A stretch of DNA of 52,227 nt. Origin: Streptomyces sp. CBMA156. GTDB lineage: Bacteria; Actinomycetota; Actinomycetes; Streptomycetales; Streptomycetaceae. Every line of letters begins with the position of its first letter. Position 1 is the stretch's first letter. Below, piece by piece: positions 11,632 through 19,941 of the stretch. Below the pieces are notes generated by a model. It was not told where the DNA came from. It searched no databases and saw only the letters and a list, made by a program, of their open reading frames with translations. The stretch spans positions 1 to 52,227 of the forward strand of contig NZ_MSJQ01000090.1 of the NCBI RefSeq assembly GCF_014596515.1, given 5' to 3'. The position numbers and the translations under genes are program-made.

Positions 11632-12318
11632 CTACGCCCGGGCCGCCAGGCCGTAGCGGTGCTCGGGGCGGCCGGTGTCGCCGTAGCGCAGGGTCAGCCG
11701 CAGCCGGCTGTCCCGCTCCAGCTGCTTGAGGTAGCGCTGCGCGGTGGAGCGGCTCAGCCCGGTGGCGTCGGCGACCTCCTGGGCGGACAGCGGCCGTCCG
11801 GCCCGGCGCAGCACGCCGAGCACCAGGTCGGTGGTGGGCGCCGAGTGGCCCTTGGGGAGCGTCCCGGCCGGGGCGGCGGCGCTGCGCAGGGTCGCGAACA
11901 GCCGGTCCACCTCGTCCTGCCCGGCCTCCCTGGCCGGGGCGGCGAGCGCGTGCCGCAGCTGCGCGTACGCCACCAGCTTCTCCCGCAGCCCGGCGAAGGT
12001 GAACGGCTTGACCAGGTACTGGAGCGCGCCGTGCTGCATCGCGGCGTGCACCGTCGAGACGTCCCGGGCGGCCGTCACCATCATCACGTCGCAGGCGACC
12101 TGGCGGTCCCGCAGCCGGCGCACCAGGGCCAGACCGGTCTCGTCGGGCAGGTGGTGGTCGAGCAGCAGCAGGTCCACCGGGCGGCGCTCCAGGGCGGCCA
12201 GCGCCTCCGCGGCCGAGTGCGCGGTGCCGGTCACCCGGAACCCGGGGACCTTGGCCACGTAGGCGGCGTGCACGTCGGCGACCCGGAAGTCGTCGTCCAC
12301 CACGAGTACGTCGATCAT
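11632..12318 (-). CDS. Response regulator of the CitB/DcuR type
   Basis: A 228-residue two-component response regulator. The receiver domain has the acidic pair in VVDDDF, the phospho-acceptor Asp54 (LLLDHHLPDE), the Thr of MMVTAARD and the Lys of QYLVKPF. A linker leads to a C-terminal helix-turn-helix (PLSAQEVADATGLSRSTAQRYLKQLERD), the arrangement of DcuR/CitB regulators. Start ATG 12318 overlaps the kinase stop by one base (TGATG), so the two are translationally coupled. The pair is divergent from an ABC importer, which is its likely target. The ligand sensed by the kinase is unknown. Confidence 0.88.
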   Translation of the reverse strand: MIDVLVVDDDFRVADVHAAYVAKVPGFRVTGTAHSAAEALAALERRPVDLLLLDHHLPDETGLALVRRLRDRQVACDVMMVTAARDVSTVHAAMQHGALQYLVKPFTFAGLREKLVAYAQLRHALAAPAREAGQDEVDRLFATLRSAAAPAGTLPKGHSAPTTDLVLGVLRRAGRPLSAQEVADATGLSRSTAQRYLKQLERDSRLRLTLRYGDTGRPEHRYGLAARA

Positions 12319-13913
12319 CACGCCTCCACGAGCCGAGTGGTGAGCAGGGCCTCGGGCAGCTCGACGGTGAACCGGGCGCCGCCGAGCGGCCCGGTGTCGA
12401 GCACGATCCGGCCGCCGGTCCGCTCGACCAGCCGCCGCACCATCGCCAGCCCCAGCCCGCGCGGACGGTGCGCGGGCGCGTCCTTGCTGGTCCACCCCTC
12501 TTCGAAGACCTGCTCGCGCAGGTCCTCCGGCACGCCGGGCCCGCTGTCCGCGACCTGGAGCAGCAGGGTCGGGCCGGCCGCCGCCAGGCTCACCTCGACC
12601 CGGCCCCCGCCGCCTGCGGCCAGCGCGTCCACCGCGTTGTCGATCAGGTTGCCGAGCACCGTCACCAGGGCCCTGGCGTCCACCACCGTGTCCGGCAGGT
12701 GCGCCGCCGGGGCCAGCGCCAGCCGCACCCCGCGCTCGCCCGCCACCGCGGTCTTGCCCGCCAGCAGCGCGGCGACGTGCGGGTCCTGCACCTGCTCGGC
12801 GATCCGCGCGGCGATCACGGCGTGCGAGCCCGACTGTTCCGAGATGAACGCCACCGCCTGCTCGTGGCGGCCCAGCTCCAGCAGGCCCAGCAGGGTGTGC
12901 ATCCGGTTGGCGTGCTCGTGGTCCTGGGCCCGCAGCGCCTCGGTCAGGCTGCGGGTGGTGTCCAGCTCGCGGACCAGCGACTCCAGCTCGGTGCGGTCGC
13001 GCAGGGTCACCACCGCGCCGCCCTCGGGCGTGGCCGTCCGGTTCACCACCAGCACCCGGTCGTCCCGGACGGCCGGCAGGTCGGCGCCGGTGATCCGCCC
13101 GGAGAGCACGTCCGCCAGCCGGCCGGGCGGCAGCACCGCGTCGATCGGCCGGCCGGCGCAGTCCTCGGGCAGCCCGAGCAGCCGCAGGGCCTCGTCGTTG
13201 GCCAGCCGGATCCGGCCGCGCTCGTCCAGTGCCACCATGCCCTCGCGGATGCCGTGCAGCATCGCCTCCCGTTCGACCAGGAGCGCCGAGATGTCGGCCA
13301 GCGCGATGTTGTGGGTGCGGCGCTTGAGGCGGCGGGCCAGCAGGAGGGTGGCGAGCGTCCCCGCGGCCAGACCGGCCCCGGCGCAGAGCAGGATGCCGGT
13401 GAGCATCTTCAGCAGCCGGCGGCGGATCGAGTCGTCGCTGATGCCGACCGACACCTCGCCGACGATCCGGCCGTCCGCCATCCGCAGCGGCACCTTGCCG
13501 CGGGCGGTGCGGCCCAGGGTGCCCTCCTGGATGGCGGTGACGCTGCGACCGCTGAGGGCCGGCTCCGGGTCGGTGCTGACCCGCAGGCCGATCCGGCCCG
13601 GGTCGGTGTGCGAGAGCCGGATGCCGTCCAGGTCGGTGACCACCACGAAGGTGGCGCCGGTGGCCAGCCGGATCTGCTCGGCGTTGCGCTGCGCGGCCAC
13701 CACGTCGCGGCCGGCCGCGGCCCGGGCGATGCTCTCGTCGGCGGCGGTGGCCTGGGCGATCGACAGCGCCCGCTGCATCGCGTCGTGGTCCAGCTCGCTG
13801 CTCACCGGGGCGAGGAACAGCCCGGCGGTCACGGTGGTGACGCCGACGGTGACGACGGTCTGGCTCAGCAGCAGCTGGGCGAAGACCCGGCGGGGCCAGT
13901 GGGGGAGCTTCAA
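12318..13913 (-). CDS. Sensor histidine kinase of the CitA/DcuS type
   Basis: A 531-residue membrane sensor. TTG 13913 is chosen because GAGAGGAGG lies six bases upstream. A first membrane segment (~residues 10-34) is followed by a ~130-residue extracytoplasmic domain of the PAS-like dCache/CitA type, then a second segment (~170-195). A cytoplasmic PAS domain follows (MVALDERGRIRLANDEALRLL). The phospho-acceptor helix has the DcuS-family form DHEHANRMHTLLGLLELG. The ATPase domain shows LIDNAVDA, DSGPGVPEDL and RGLGLAMVRRL. Such kinases typically sense C4-dicarboxylates, citrate or related carboxylates outside the cell and control a neighbouring transporter. Confidence 0.88.
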   Translation of the reverse strand: MKLPHWPRRVFAQLLLSQTVVTVGVTTVTAGLFLAPVSSELDHDAMQRALSIAQATAADESIARAAAGRDVVAAQRNAEQIRLATGATFVVVTDLDGIRLSHTDPGRIGLRVSTDPEPALSGRSVTAIQEGTLGRTARGKVPLRMADGRIVGEVSVGISDDSIRRRLLKMLTGILLCAGAGLAAGTLATLLLARRLKRRTHNIALADISALLVEREAMLHGIREGMVALDERGRIRLANDEALRLLGLPEDCAGRPIDAVLPPGRLADVLSGRITGADLPAVRDDRVLVVNRTATPEGGAVVTLRDRTELESLVRELDTTRSLTEALRAQDHEHANRMHTLLGLLELGRHEQAVAFISEQSGSHAVIAARIAEQVQDPHVAALLAGKTAVAGERGVRLALAPAAHLPDTVVDARALVTVLGNLIDNAVDALAAGGGGRVEVSLAAAGPTLLLQVADSGPGVPEDLREQVFEEGWTSKDAPAHRPRGLGLAMVRRLVERTGGRIVLDTGPLGGARFTVELPEALLTTRLVEA

Positions 13914-13974
13914 CCGGGCCTCCTCTCGGGGGCTGCGGGGGATCGGGCGCCGTCGGCGGGGGTGGACGACGGAC

Positions 13975-14050
13975 GGGGTGCTTTTCGGCGGGGGAGGCTG
14001 GTGGTCGGGGCGCTTTCGGCGGGGGAGGCCGGGGCGCCTTCGGTGGGGGT
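13975..14050 (+). repeat. Three imperfect direct repeats between kinase and ABC importer genes
   Basis: Copies lie at 13975-13998, 14007-14029 and 14031-14050, sharing a core like GGGGCGCTTTCGGCGGGGG. They sit in the 313-base divergent intergenic region (13914-14226) between the two-component genes and the ABC operon. Position suggests binding sites for the response regulator. No other feature is clear in the region apart from GGGAGG before the ATPase start. Confidence 0.5.
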
Positions 14051-14226
14051 CGGGACACCTTATGTTTCCGGGGTGCTTCTGTCAGCCGCGTCCCCGCAGT
14101 TGTAGCGGAAGCAAAACGAGCAGAACACCCCTCTATGAGGAGAAGTCGCACTACGCGAAGAAGGCTCCCGCCGGGGCAGCTCCCGCTCCTACCTTTCCGG
14201 GGCAAGCACAGACCCGGGAGGATTGC

Positions 14227-15051
14227 ATGACAGACACCCCGGCGATCGAGCTGACCGGCGCGACGAAACGCTTCCGCACCCCCTCGGGGGCGTTGCACAC
14301 CGCCGTCCGCGACCTCGATCTGACCGTCGCCCAGGGCGAGTTCGTCGCCGTCGTCGGCCCCACCGGCTGCGGCAAGTCCACCACGCTGACCCTGGTCAGC
14401 GGCCTGGAGGAGCCCACCGAGGGCGAGGTCAGGGTGTACGGCGAGCCCGTGAGCGGGATCGACCCCAAGGTGGGGTTCGTCTTCCAGCAGGACGCCGTCT
14501 TCCCCTGGCGCACCGTCCTGTCCAACGTGATGGCCGGCCCGCGGTTCCGCGGCGTACCGGCCGCCGAGGCCCGCGACCGGGCCAGGGACTGGCTCGGCCG
14601 GGTCGGCCTGGCCGCCTTCGAGGACCGCTACCCGCACCAGCTGTCCGGCGGCATGCGCAAGCGCGTCGCGCTCGCCCAGACCTTCGTCAACGACCCGGCG
14701 ATCCTGCTGATGGACGAGCCCTTCTCGGCACTGGACGTGCAGACCCGCGCCCTGATGTCGGACCAGCTGCTGGAGCTGTGGGCGGGTACGAGTTCCGCCA
14801 GGAACGCGGCCTCGGTCGTCTTCGTCACCCATGACCTGGACGAGGCCATCGCGCTCGCCGACCGGGTCGTGGTGATGACGGCGGGACCGGCCACCGTCAA
14901 GGAGATCTTCACCGTCGACCTGCCGCGCCCGCGCACGGTGGAGGCCGTCCGGCTGGAACCGAGGTTCGTCGAGCTGTACCGCGAGATCTGGGCCTCGCTC
15001 GGCGAAGAGGTGCGCATCACCCGGGAGAGAGGAGCGGGTCATGCCGCTTGA
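14227..15051 (+). CDS. ABC transporter ATP-binding protein, NitT/TauT type
   Basis: A 274-residue ATPase, the energy-coupling subunit of a small-anion importer. It has Walker A (GPTGCGKST, residues 44-52), the Q-loop (VFQQDAVFPWRTV), the signature LSGGM, Walker B (ILLMDEPFSALD) and the switch His (VTHDLDEA). The DAVFPWRTVLSNV phrase after the Q-loop is typical of nitrate, taurine and sulfonate transporters (NrtD, TauB, SsuB). ATG 14227 is preceded by GGGAGG. Its end overlaps the permease start by 11 bases, so the genes are translationally coupled. The operon order is ATPase, permease, binding protein. Confidence 0.92.
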   Translation: MTDTPAIELTGATKRFRTPSGALHTAVRDLDLTVAQGEFVAVVGPTGCGKSTTLTLVSGLEEPTEGEVRVYGEPVSGIDPKVGFVFQQDAVFPWRTVLSNVMAGPRFRGVPAAEARDRARDWLGRVGLAAFEDRYPHQLSGGMRKRVALAQTFVNDPAILLMDEPFSALDVQTRALMSDQLLELWAGTSSARNAASVVFVTHDLDEAIALADRVVVMTAGPATVKEIFTVDLPRPRTVEAVRLEPRFVELYREIWASLGEEVRITRERGAGHAA

Positions 15052-15988
15052 GACCGCGTCCGAGTCCGCGTCCGAGTCCCCGTCCGGAGCCGGAGCAGAA
15101 TCTGGTGCCGGTGCCGGTGCCGGTGCCGCGCCCGGGTCGCCCGTCGCCGGGAAGCCCCAGGCCGCCACCACGAGGACCGAGGCCCGCGAACGGGCCGCCC
15201 GCCACCGGAGGCTGGTCGTCTTCGGAGCCCGGGTCGCGGTGCTGCTCGCCTTCCTCGGCCTCTGGGAGGTGTGCGCCCGCACGGACGTCATCGACCCGTT
15301 CAACTTCTCGCAGCCGTCGAGGATCTGGGACCAGATCTGGCAGTGGATCACCCATGGCACCGCGCAGGGATCACTCGGCGAGCAGATCGGCTACACCCTC
15401 TACGAGGCCCTCACCGGGTGGGTGCTCGGCGTGGTCGGCGGCGTGCTGCTGGGCATCGCGCTCGGCCGGATCCGCTTCCTGGCCGACGTGTTCGGACCGT
15501 ACATCAAGGTGCTCAACGCCATCCCGAGGATCGTGCTCGCGCCGATCTTCCTGATCTGGTTCGGCCTGGGACCGGCGTCCAAGGTCGCCTCCGCCGTGGT
15601 GCTGGTGTTCTTCCCGGTGTTCTTCAACGCCTTCCAGGGCGCCCGCGAGGTGGACCGCAACCTCGTCGCCAACGCCCGCATCCTGGGTGCCGACAACCGC
15701 AGGGTCACCCTCCAGGTGGTCATCCCCGCTGCCACCACCTGGATCTTCACCAGCCTGCACGTGAGCTTCGGCTTCGCGCTGATCGGCGCCATCGTCGGCG
15801 AGTACATCGGCGCCACCAAGGGCCTCGGGCTGCTCGTCGCCGCTGCTCAGGGCACCTTCAACGCGGCCGGGGTGTACGCCGCCATGACCATCCTCGCCGT
15901 CGTCGCGCTGCTCACCGAGGGGCTGCTGACCTTCGCCGAGAAGAAGCTGTTCCGCTGGAAGCCCGCCGACGCGGGCGACGGCCGCTGA
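15041..15988 (+). CDS. ABC transporter permease, NitT/TauT type
   Basis: A 315-residue membrane subunit of the importer. The first ~60 residues are Ser/Glu/Gly/Ala-rich and cytoplasmic, longer than usual for SsuC/TauC. About six membrane segments follow. The EAA loop that contacts the ATPase is visible around NARILGADNRRVTLQVVIPAA. The motif LNAIPRIVLAPIFLIWFGLG is characteristic of this permease group. ATG 15041 lies within the end of the ATPase gene and follows GGAGAGAGGAG. Substrate is not determined by the permease sequence. Confidence 0.92.
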   Translation: MPLETASESASESPSGAGAESGAGAGAGAAPGSPVAGKPQAATTRTEARERAARHRRLVVFGARVAVLLAFLGLWEVCARTDVIDPFNFSQPSRIWDQIWQWITHGTAQGSLGEQIGYTLYEALTGWVLGVVGGVLLGIALGRIRFLADVFGPYIKVLNAIPRIVLAPIFLIWFGLGPASKVASAVVLVFFPVFFNAFQGAREVDRNLVANARILGADNRRVTLQVVIPAATTWIFTSLHVSFGFALIGAIVGEYIGATKGLGLLVAAAQGTFNAAGVYAAMTILAVVALLTEGLLTFAEKKLFRWKPADAGDGR

Positions 15989-16027
15989 ACTCCCCCCTGC
16001 CGTAAGAAGAGAGAGGCACCCCCACCC

Positions 16028-17083
16028 ATGCGCAGATCAGTTGCCGCCGCCCTCGCCGCCGTCCTGCTCCTCCCGCTCTCCGCCTGCGCCAACGACGCCG
16101 CCACCGCCGGCCACGGCGCCGCCCCCGCCGGGCAGCAGGTCGACGGACCCAAGGTCAAGATCATGGTCGGCGGCCTGGACAAGGTCATCTACCTGCCCGC
16201 GATGCTCACCCAGCGGCTCGGCTTCTTCGCCGAGGCCGGCGTCAACGTCGAGCTGATGACCGAGCCGGCCGGCGTCAACGCCACCACCGCGCTGCTCGCC
16301 GGGGACGTCCAGGGCGCGGTCGGCTTCTACGACCACACCATCGACCTCCAGGCCAAGGGCAAGAAGGTCGAGTCCGTGGTGCAGTTCGCCCAGGCCCCCG
16401 GCGAGGTCGAGGTGGTCTCCACCAAGCAGGCCGACGCCATCAGGTCCGGCGCCGACTTCAAGGGCAAGAAGCTCGGCGTCACCAGCATCGGCTCCTCGAC
16501 CGACTTCCTCACCAAGTACCTCGCGGTCAAGAACGGCACCGCCGTCAGCGAGTTCAGCCCGATCGCGGTCGGCGCCGGCCAGACCTTCATCGCCGCGCTC
16601 CAGCAGGGCAGCATCGACGCCGGGATGACCACGGACCCGACCGTAGCCAACCTCCTGGACAAGGGCCTCGGCAAGGTCCTGTACGACATGCGCACCCCCG
16701 AGGGCTCGCGCGAGGCGCTCGGCGGCCTGTACCCGTCGTCCTCGCTGTACATGAACACCGACTGGGTGGAGAAGAACAGGGACACCACCCAGAAGCTCGC
16801 CGACGCCTTCGTGAAGACCCTCAGGTGGATGTCCACCCACAGCCCCGAGGAGATCGCCGCGAAGATGCCCGCCGACTACGGGCAGGGCGGCGCCGGGCAG
16901 TACGCGGCGGCGATCGGGGCGACGCTGCCGATGTTCACCACGGACGGCGTGATGCCGGCCGACGGGCCGAAGACGGTGCTCTCGGTGCTCGCCGCGTTCC
17001 ACCCGGACGTGAAGGGCAAGGAGGGGTCGATCGACCTGTCGAAGACCTACACCACGGAGTTCGTCGCCAAGGCCGCCGGCTGA
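16028..17083 (+). CDS. Substrate-binding lipoprotein, NMT1/SsuA-like
   Basis: A 351-residue extracytoplasmic solute-binding protein. The signal peptide ends in a lipobox (LSAC, lipid-modified Cys20), so it is anchored on the outer face of the membrane. The fold is the type II periplasmic-binding NMT1/SsuA group, visible in VGGLDKVIYLPAMLTQRLGFFAEAG-like and GKKLGVTSIGSSTDF segments. These proteins bind sulfonates, nitrate, thiamine precursors or aromatic acids; the ligand here is open. The gene follows the permease by 39 bases with an AAGAAGAGAGAGG ribosome binding site. A hairpin follows at 17098-17129. Confidence 0.88.
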   Translation: MRRSVAAALAAVLLLPLSACANDAATAGHGAAPAGQQVDGPKVKIMVGGLDKVIYLPAMLTQRLGFFAEAGVNVELMTEPAGVNATTALLAGDVQGAVGFYDHTIDLQAKGKKVESVVQFAQAPGEVEVVSTKQADAIRSGADFKGKKLGVTSIGSSTDFLTKYLAVKNGTAVSEFSPIAVGAGQTFIAALQQGSIDAGMTTDPTVANLLDKGLGKVLYDMRTPEGSREALGGLYPSSSLYMNTDWVEKNRDTTQKLADAFVKTLRWMSTHSPEEIAAKMPADYGQGGAGQYAAAIGATLPMFTTDGVMPADGPKTVLSVLAAFHPDVKGKEGSIDLSKTYTTEFVAKAAG

Positions 17084-17097
17084 GCCCCGGCGGCAGC

Positions 17098-17129
17098 GGT
17101 CCCGCGCTCACCCCCACGGGCGCGGGGCC
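17098..17129. terminator. Convergent terminator after the ABC operon
   Basis: GGTCCCGCGC at 17098-17107 pairs with GCGCGGGGCC at 17120-17129 (one G-T pair), loop 12 bases, between convergent genes. Confidence 0.6.
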
Positions 17130-17152
17130 GTGCCACGTCAGGGGGCCGGTGT

Positions 17153-18055
17153 TCAGAGCCCCCGGACGGAGAGCGCCGCCATCCGCGACGGTGTCCCCGC
17201 CGCCTTGCCGCAACTCTCCGGACGCGCCGGCTCGCTGACCGTCTCGATCACGTCCACCTCCCAGGACCGGCCGTCCCGGTGCAGCACCCCCACCAGCCAG
17301 CGGCCCTCGCCGTCCGGCCGCTGGGCCAGCGTCAGCACGTCCGCCGCGGTCTCGCCGGTGGCCAGCCGCACCGCGTGCTCGGCGGCCTGGCCCGGACGCT
17401 CCCAGCCCGAGCAGCCGCGCGACCACTCCGGCACCACGTGCCCGGCCGCCGTCGCCGCCAGCACCTCCTTGGCGGTTTCCGGCGTCAGCCGCCCGTACGC
17501 GTAGCCGTACGGCAGCACCAGCATCGTGGGGGAGAAGCGGTGCCCGCCCAGATGAGTGACCTCCCACACCTCGCTGTGCCCGGCCGCCGCCAGCTCCGCC
17601 GCGAGCGGCCGGCCCAGCAGCGCGCAACAGCGGTCCCGCCGCCCGTTGGTGCACACCAGCGCCACCGGGCCGCCGACGTGCTCCGCCCCGAAGCCGGTGC
17701 GGTCACCGGCGCCCAGCGCCGCGAAGTCCAGCCCCAGCAGCTCCGCGGGATCCGCCACCGCCGCCCGGCGCACCCAGCCACGGCCCGGCACCGTGTGCGC
17801 CACGATCACCTCGTGGCGGGGAGTCGGCAGGCAGTCGGCGTGCCGCCCCGGCCGCCGGATCAGCGCGACCCGCACACCCGTCCCGGCCGCGGCCGTCTCC
17901 AGCGCCCGCCCGACCGCCGCGTCCAGGTGGCTCTCACCCAGCGCCTTCGCGCCCCACGGACCGTTCTGCTCCACCAGCAGCCAGGTGCTCGCCACCGCCG
18001 CCGTCGCGGCCAGTGGCTCCGAAAGTTCACGCGACACAGTCGCACAGGTGCTCAC
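17153..18055 (-). CDS. Sucrase/ferredoxin-like (Apd1-type) protein
   Basis: A 300-residue protein of the sucrase/ferredoxin-like family, which has a thioredoxin-like [2Fe-2S] ferredoxin fold in yeast Apd1. Candidate cluster ligands are in CTNGRRDRCC and VTHLGGHRFSPTM; the GGHRF motif is a hallmark of the family. Early residues (TWLLVEQNGPWG) are also conserved. The enzymatic role is not established to my knowledge; an electron-transfer role linked to iron is plausible. GTG 18055 has no ribosome binding site, but TAGCCT lies 7 bases upstream, so transcription is probably leaderless. An iron-box-like sequence overlaps this promoter. Confidence 0.82.
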   Translation of the reverse strand: MSTCATVSRELSEPLAATAAVASTWLLVEQNGPWGAKALGESHLDAAVGRALETAAAGTGVRVALIRRPGRHADCLPTPRHEVIVAHTVPGRGWVRRAAVADPAELLGLDFAALGAGDRTGFGAEHVGGPVALVCTNGRRDRCCALLGRPLAAELAAAGHSEVWEVTHLGGHRFSPTMLVLPYGYAYGRLTPETAKEVLAATAAGHVVPEWSRGCSGWERPGQAAEHAVRLATGETAADVLTLAQRPDGEGRWLVGVLHRDGRSWEVDVIETVSEPARPESCGKAAGTPSRMAALSVRGL

Positions 18056-18074
18056 CTTGGCAAGGCTACCCTCA
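18056..18074 (-). promoter_or_regulatory. Possible iron box overlapping a leaderless -10
   Basis: On the minus strand the 19 bases TGAGGGTAGCCTTGCCAAG match 14 of 19 positions of the DmdR/IdeR iron-box consensus. They include TAGCCT (18063-18068), a good -10 hexamer 7 bases before the GTG. Binding here would block the promoter when iron is sufficient. Confidence 0.4.
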
Positions 18075-18079
18075 CCCGA

Positions 18080-18829
18080 TCAGCCGAAAGCGGCCTTCAC
18101 CCGCTGCCCCATCGCCTCGGCCACCGGCTCCTCCAGCGGTCCGTACAGCGCCTCGGAGACGGTCGGGAGGTCGGCGAACTCCAGGTGGATGCTGCGCACG
18201 ACGTCCGCGAACAGCTCCGAGTACAGCTCCCAGTCCTCGGGGCACGGGGTGCTCAGCTCCAGCGAGAGCAGCTGGGACTCGTTCGGCAGCGGCAGGTGCA
18301 CCTGGATCACCGAGGTGGTCAGCACCCCGTCGTGAAGCGGGACCGCCATGCCGTCGAGCGGGGTCGGTCCACCGTCGAGCGACGTCGCCACGGCGTCGAT
18401 CACCGCCGCCGCGCGCCCGGCCGGCAGCTCGATCGCCGTCACCTCCGCCTCCGGACGGGACCGGGCCAGCCGGGTGAGCAGGAAGTCCACCGCGCCCGCG
18501 TGGTCCGTCCCGACCAACGGGCACACCGAGGCCACGATCGAGGCCGTGCTCGGGCGGCCGTCCACGTCCACCAGGCACATCCCGGCGTGGATCACCCCGG
18601 CCTCGGCCATCGGCGGGATCAGCCCGGCCAGCGCCACCGCCCAGCGCACCCGCGTCTCGTCCGGTTCGGAGGCCAGGACCTCGCAGACCAGCTCCCAGAG
18701 CTCCTCGGCCACCTGGTCCTCGGTGCCGAACACCGGGATCTCGTGGAAGGCGGGCGGGACGACGAAGCGGATCTGGAGCCGGGCGTCCTCGGCGGGAGCG
18801 GGGAGGTGTGCTGTCGGGGTGCCGGACAT
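18080..18829 (-). CDS. Protein of unknown function, last gene of the WXG100-like operon
   Basis: A 249-residue protein with no signal peptide or membrane segment. I do not recognise a named family. It begins with a disordered stretch, then has alternating hydrophobic strands and helices (RFVVPPAFHEIPVFG, AVALAGLIPPMAEAGVIHAG). It ends with a strand-helix pattern (LLSLELSTPCPEDWELYSELFADVVRSI) reminiscent of Mog1/PsbP-like or LpqN-like folds; that comparison is weak. ATG 18829 has a strong GGAAGG ribosome binding site. An alternative ATG at 18850 overlaps the upstream stop (ATGA), giving 256 residues. It is the fourth gene of the operon, so an accessory or immunity-like role for the WXG proteins is possible but unproven. 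Confidence 0.75.
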   Translation of the reverse strand: MSGTPTAHLPAPAEDARLQIRFVVPPAFHEIPVFGTEDQVAEELWELVCEVLASEPDETRVRWAVALAGLIPPMAEAGVIHAGMCLVDVDGRPSTASIVASVCPLVGTDHAGAVDFLLTRLARSRPEAEVTAIELPAGRAAAVIDAVATSLDGGPTPLDGMAVPLHDGVLTTSVIQVHLPLPNESQLLSLELSTPCPEDWELYSELFADVVRSIHLEFADLPTVSEALYGPLEEPVAEAMGQRVKAAFG

Positions 18830-18846
18830 CGGACCTTCCACGGGGG

Positions 18847-19929
18847 TCATGAGGGCTTGCGGATCCGGTTGCGGACGTCCAGCCAGGCCGGCGGGACGGG
18901 GACCGGGACGCCGTACGCACGGGCTTCGATGAGCAGGTCGAGGTAGGCGTCGGCGTGATCGCGCAGGCCGGAGCGGCGCCAGGTCCGGTGCGCCCTCAGA
19001 GCGGGGATGGCGGCGAGCGCACCGACGGCCACCAGGCCACCGATGGCGAAGATGAACTGTCGGCGGTGCACGGGATCGGCGAAGTCCGAGCCGAGAACGC
19101 CGACCATCGTGGCCGCGACGAGGACCAGGGCGGAGACATTGGCCCACACCAATTTCCGTCGGACGGTGCGCTGTTGTGCGGTCAGCAATCCCCGGACCAC
19201 CTGTTCGTCCAGGAAGTCGAGACCATAAGGAGCGCCGAGTGCACGGGCACGGGCGGCCAGAGTCCAATGCCGTGCGAGTACGGCGGGCGGCAGCACCGGG
19301 AACTTGGGGTCGATCACGGCGTCGGCCGGCCACCACGAGCCGGGCTGTGCCGCGACGGTCGGCGGGGGCACCGGAGCGGTGCGAGGGTCCGGACCGGTCG
19401 GATACACGGTCGGGGCGGACGGCGGCTGCGGCGCTGGAGCGGCCTTGGTGCCCAGCTCCCACGAGGCCCGATCGGCATCGGCGCCCCACTCCGTGGGAAT
19501 CTGGAACGTCAACCCCGCACGCTGGGCCTGGTTGAGCAGGCCGATGTACGCGGTGAAGTGCACCGAGGCGGCCTGCTTGTCCGAGTTGCGGCCCTCACCC
19601 CACAGCCCGAGCACGATTCCGGCCGGGATCGCCAGGATCGCCGCCACCATGCCGGCCACCTGTTGGGCCGACACCGGCGATTCCATCGAATAGCCGATGT
19701 ACCCGGCCACCACGATCCCGCCGAGGATCAACAGGCAGCCCGGTTCGGTGTACCAGTCCTGTTGCCCCCGCTTCCGAAGGTGCTTGATCACCACATTGCG
19801 GGCCACGTCGTCGTTCAGCAGGCTGACCCCGTACAGGGCCTCGGCTCGCCGCGCCGCCTCGGCTATCTCGGGTACGGATGCGAGCTGCCCACCCGAGACA
19901 GGGAGGGTCACATGGAGGTCCTTGACCAT
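18847..19929 (-). CDS. Four-helix membrane protein with an internal duplication
   Basis: A 360-residue membrane protein, family not recognised. Membrane segments lie at about 64-82, 88-110, 263-281 and 292-311. The two halves (about 24-150 and 226-351) look like copies. Each starts with an Ala/Arg-rich helix ending near LYGVSLLNDDVARNVV or APYGLDFLDEQVVRGLL. Each continues through a pair of membrane helices, then a helix such as FTAYIGLLNQAQRAGL or ADAYLDLLIEARAYGV followed by a Pro-Trp end (IPTEW, PPAW). A Pro-rich linker (~161-200) joins them. It starts 12 bases after the preceding gene in the operon. Confidence 0.8.
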   Translation of the reverse strand: MVKDLHVTLPVSGGQLASVPEIAEAARRAEALYGVSLLNDDVARNVVIKHLRKRGQQDWYTEPGCLLILGGIVVAGYIGYSMESPVSAQQVAGMVAAILAIPAGIVLGLWGEGRNSDKQAASVHFTAYIGLLNQAQRAGLTFQIPTEWGADADRASWELGTKAAPAPQPPSAPTVYPTGPDPRTAPVPPPTVAAQPGSWWPADAVIDPKFPVLPPAVLARHWTLAARARALGAPYGLDFLDEQVVRGLLTAQQRTVRRKLVWANVSALVLVAATMVGVLGSDFADPVHRRQFIFAIGGLVAVGALAAIPALRAHRTWRRSGLRDHADAYLDLLIEARAYGVPVPVPPAWLDVRNRIRKPS

Positions 19930-19941
19930 GAGTCTCCCCGC

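Noticed and set aside
11632..15360. Very long minus-strand open frame of over 1200 codons
   Set aside because: It merges the real response regulator frame with antisense of the kinase and ABC genes; long spurious frames are expected at this GC content.
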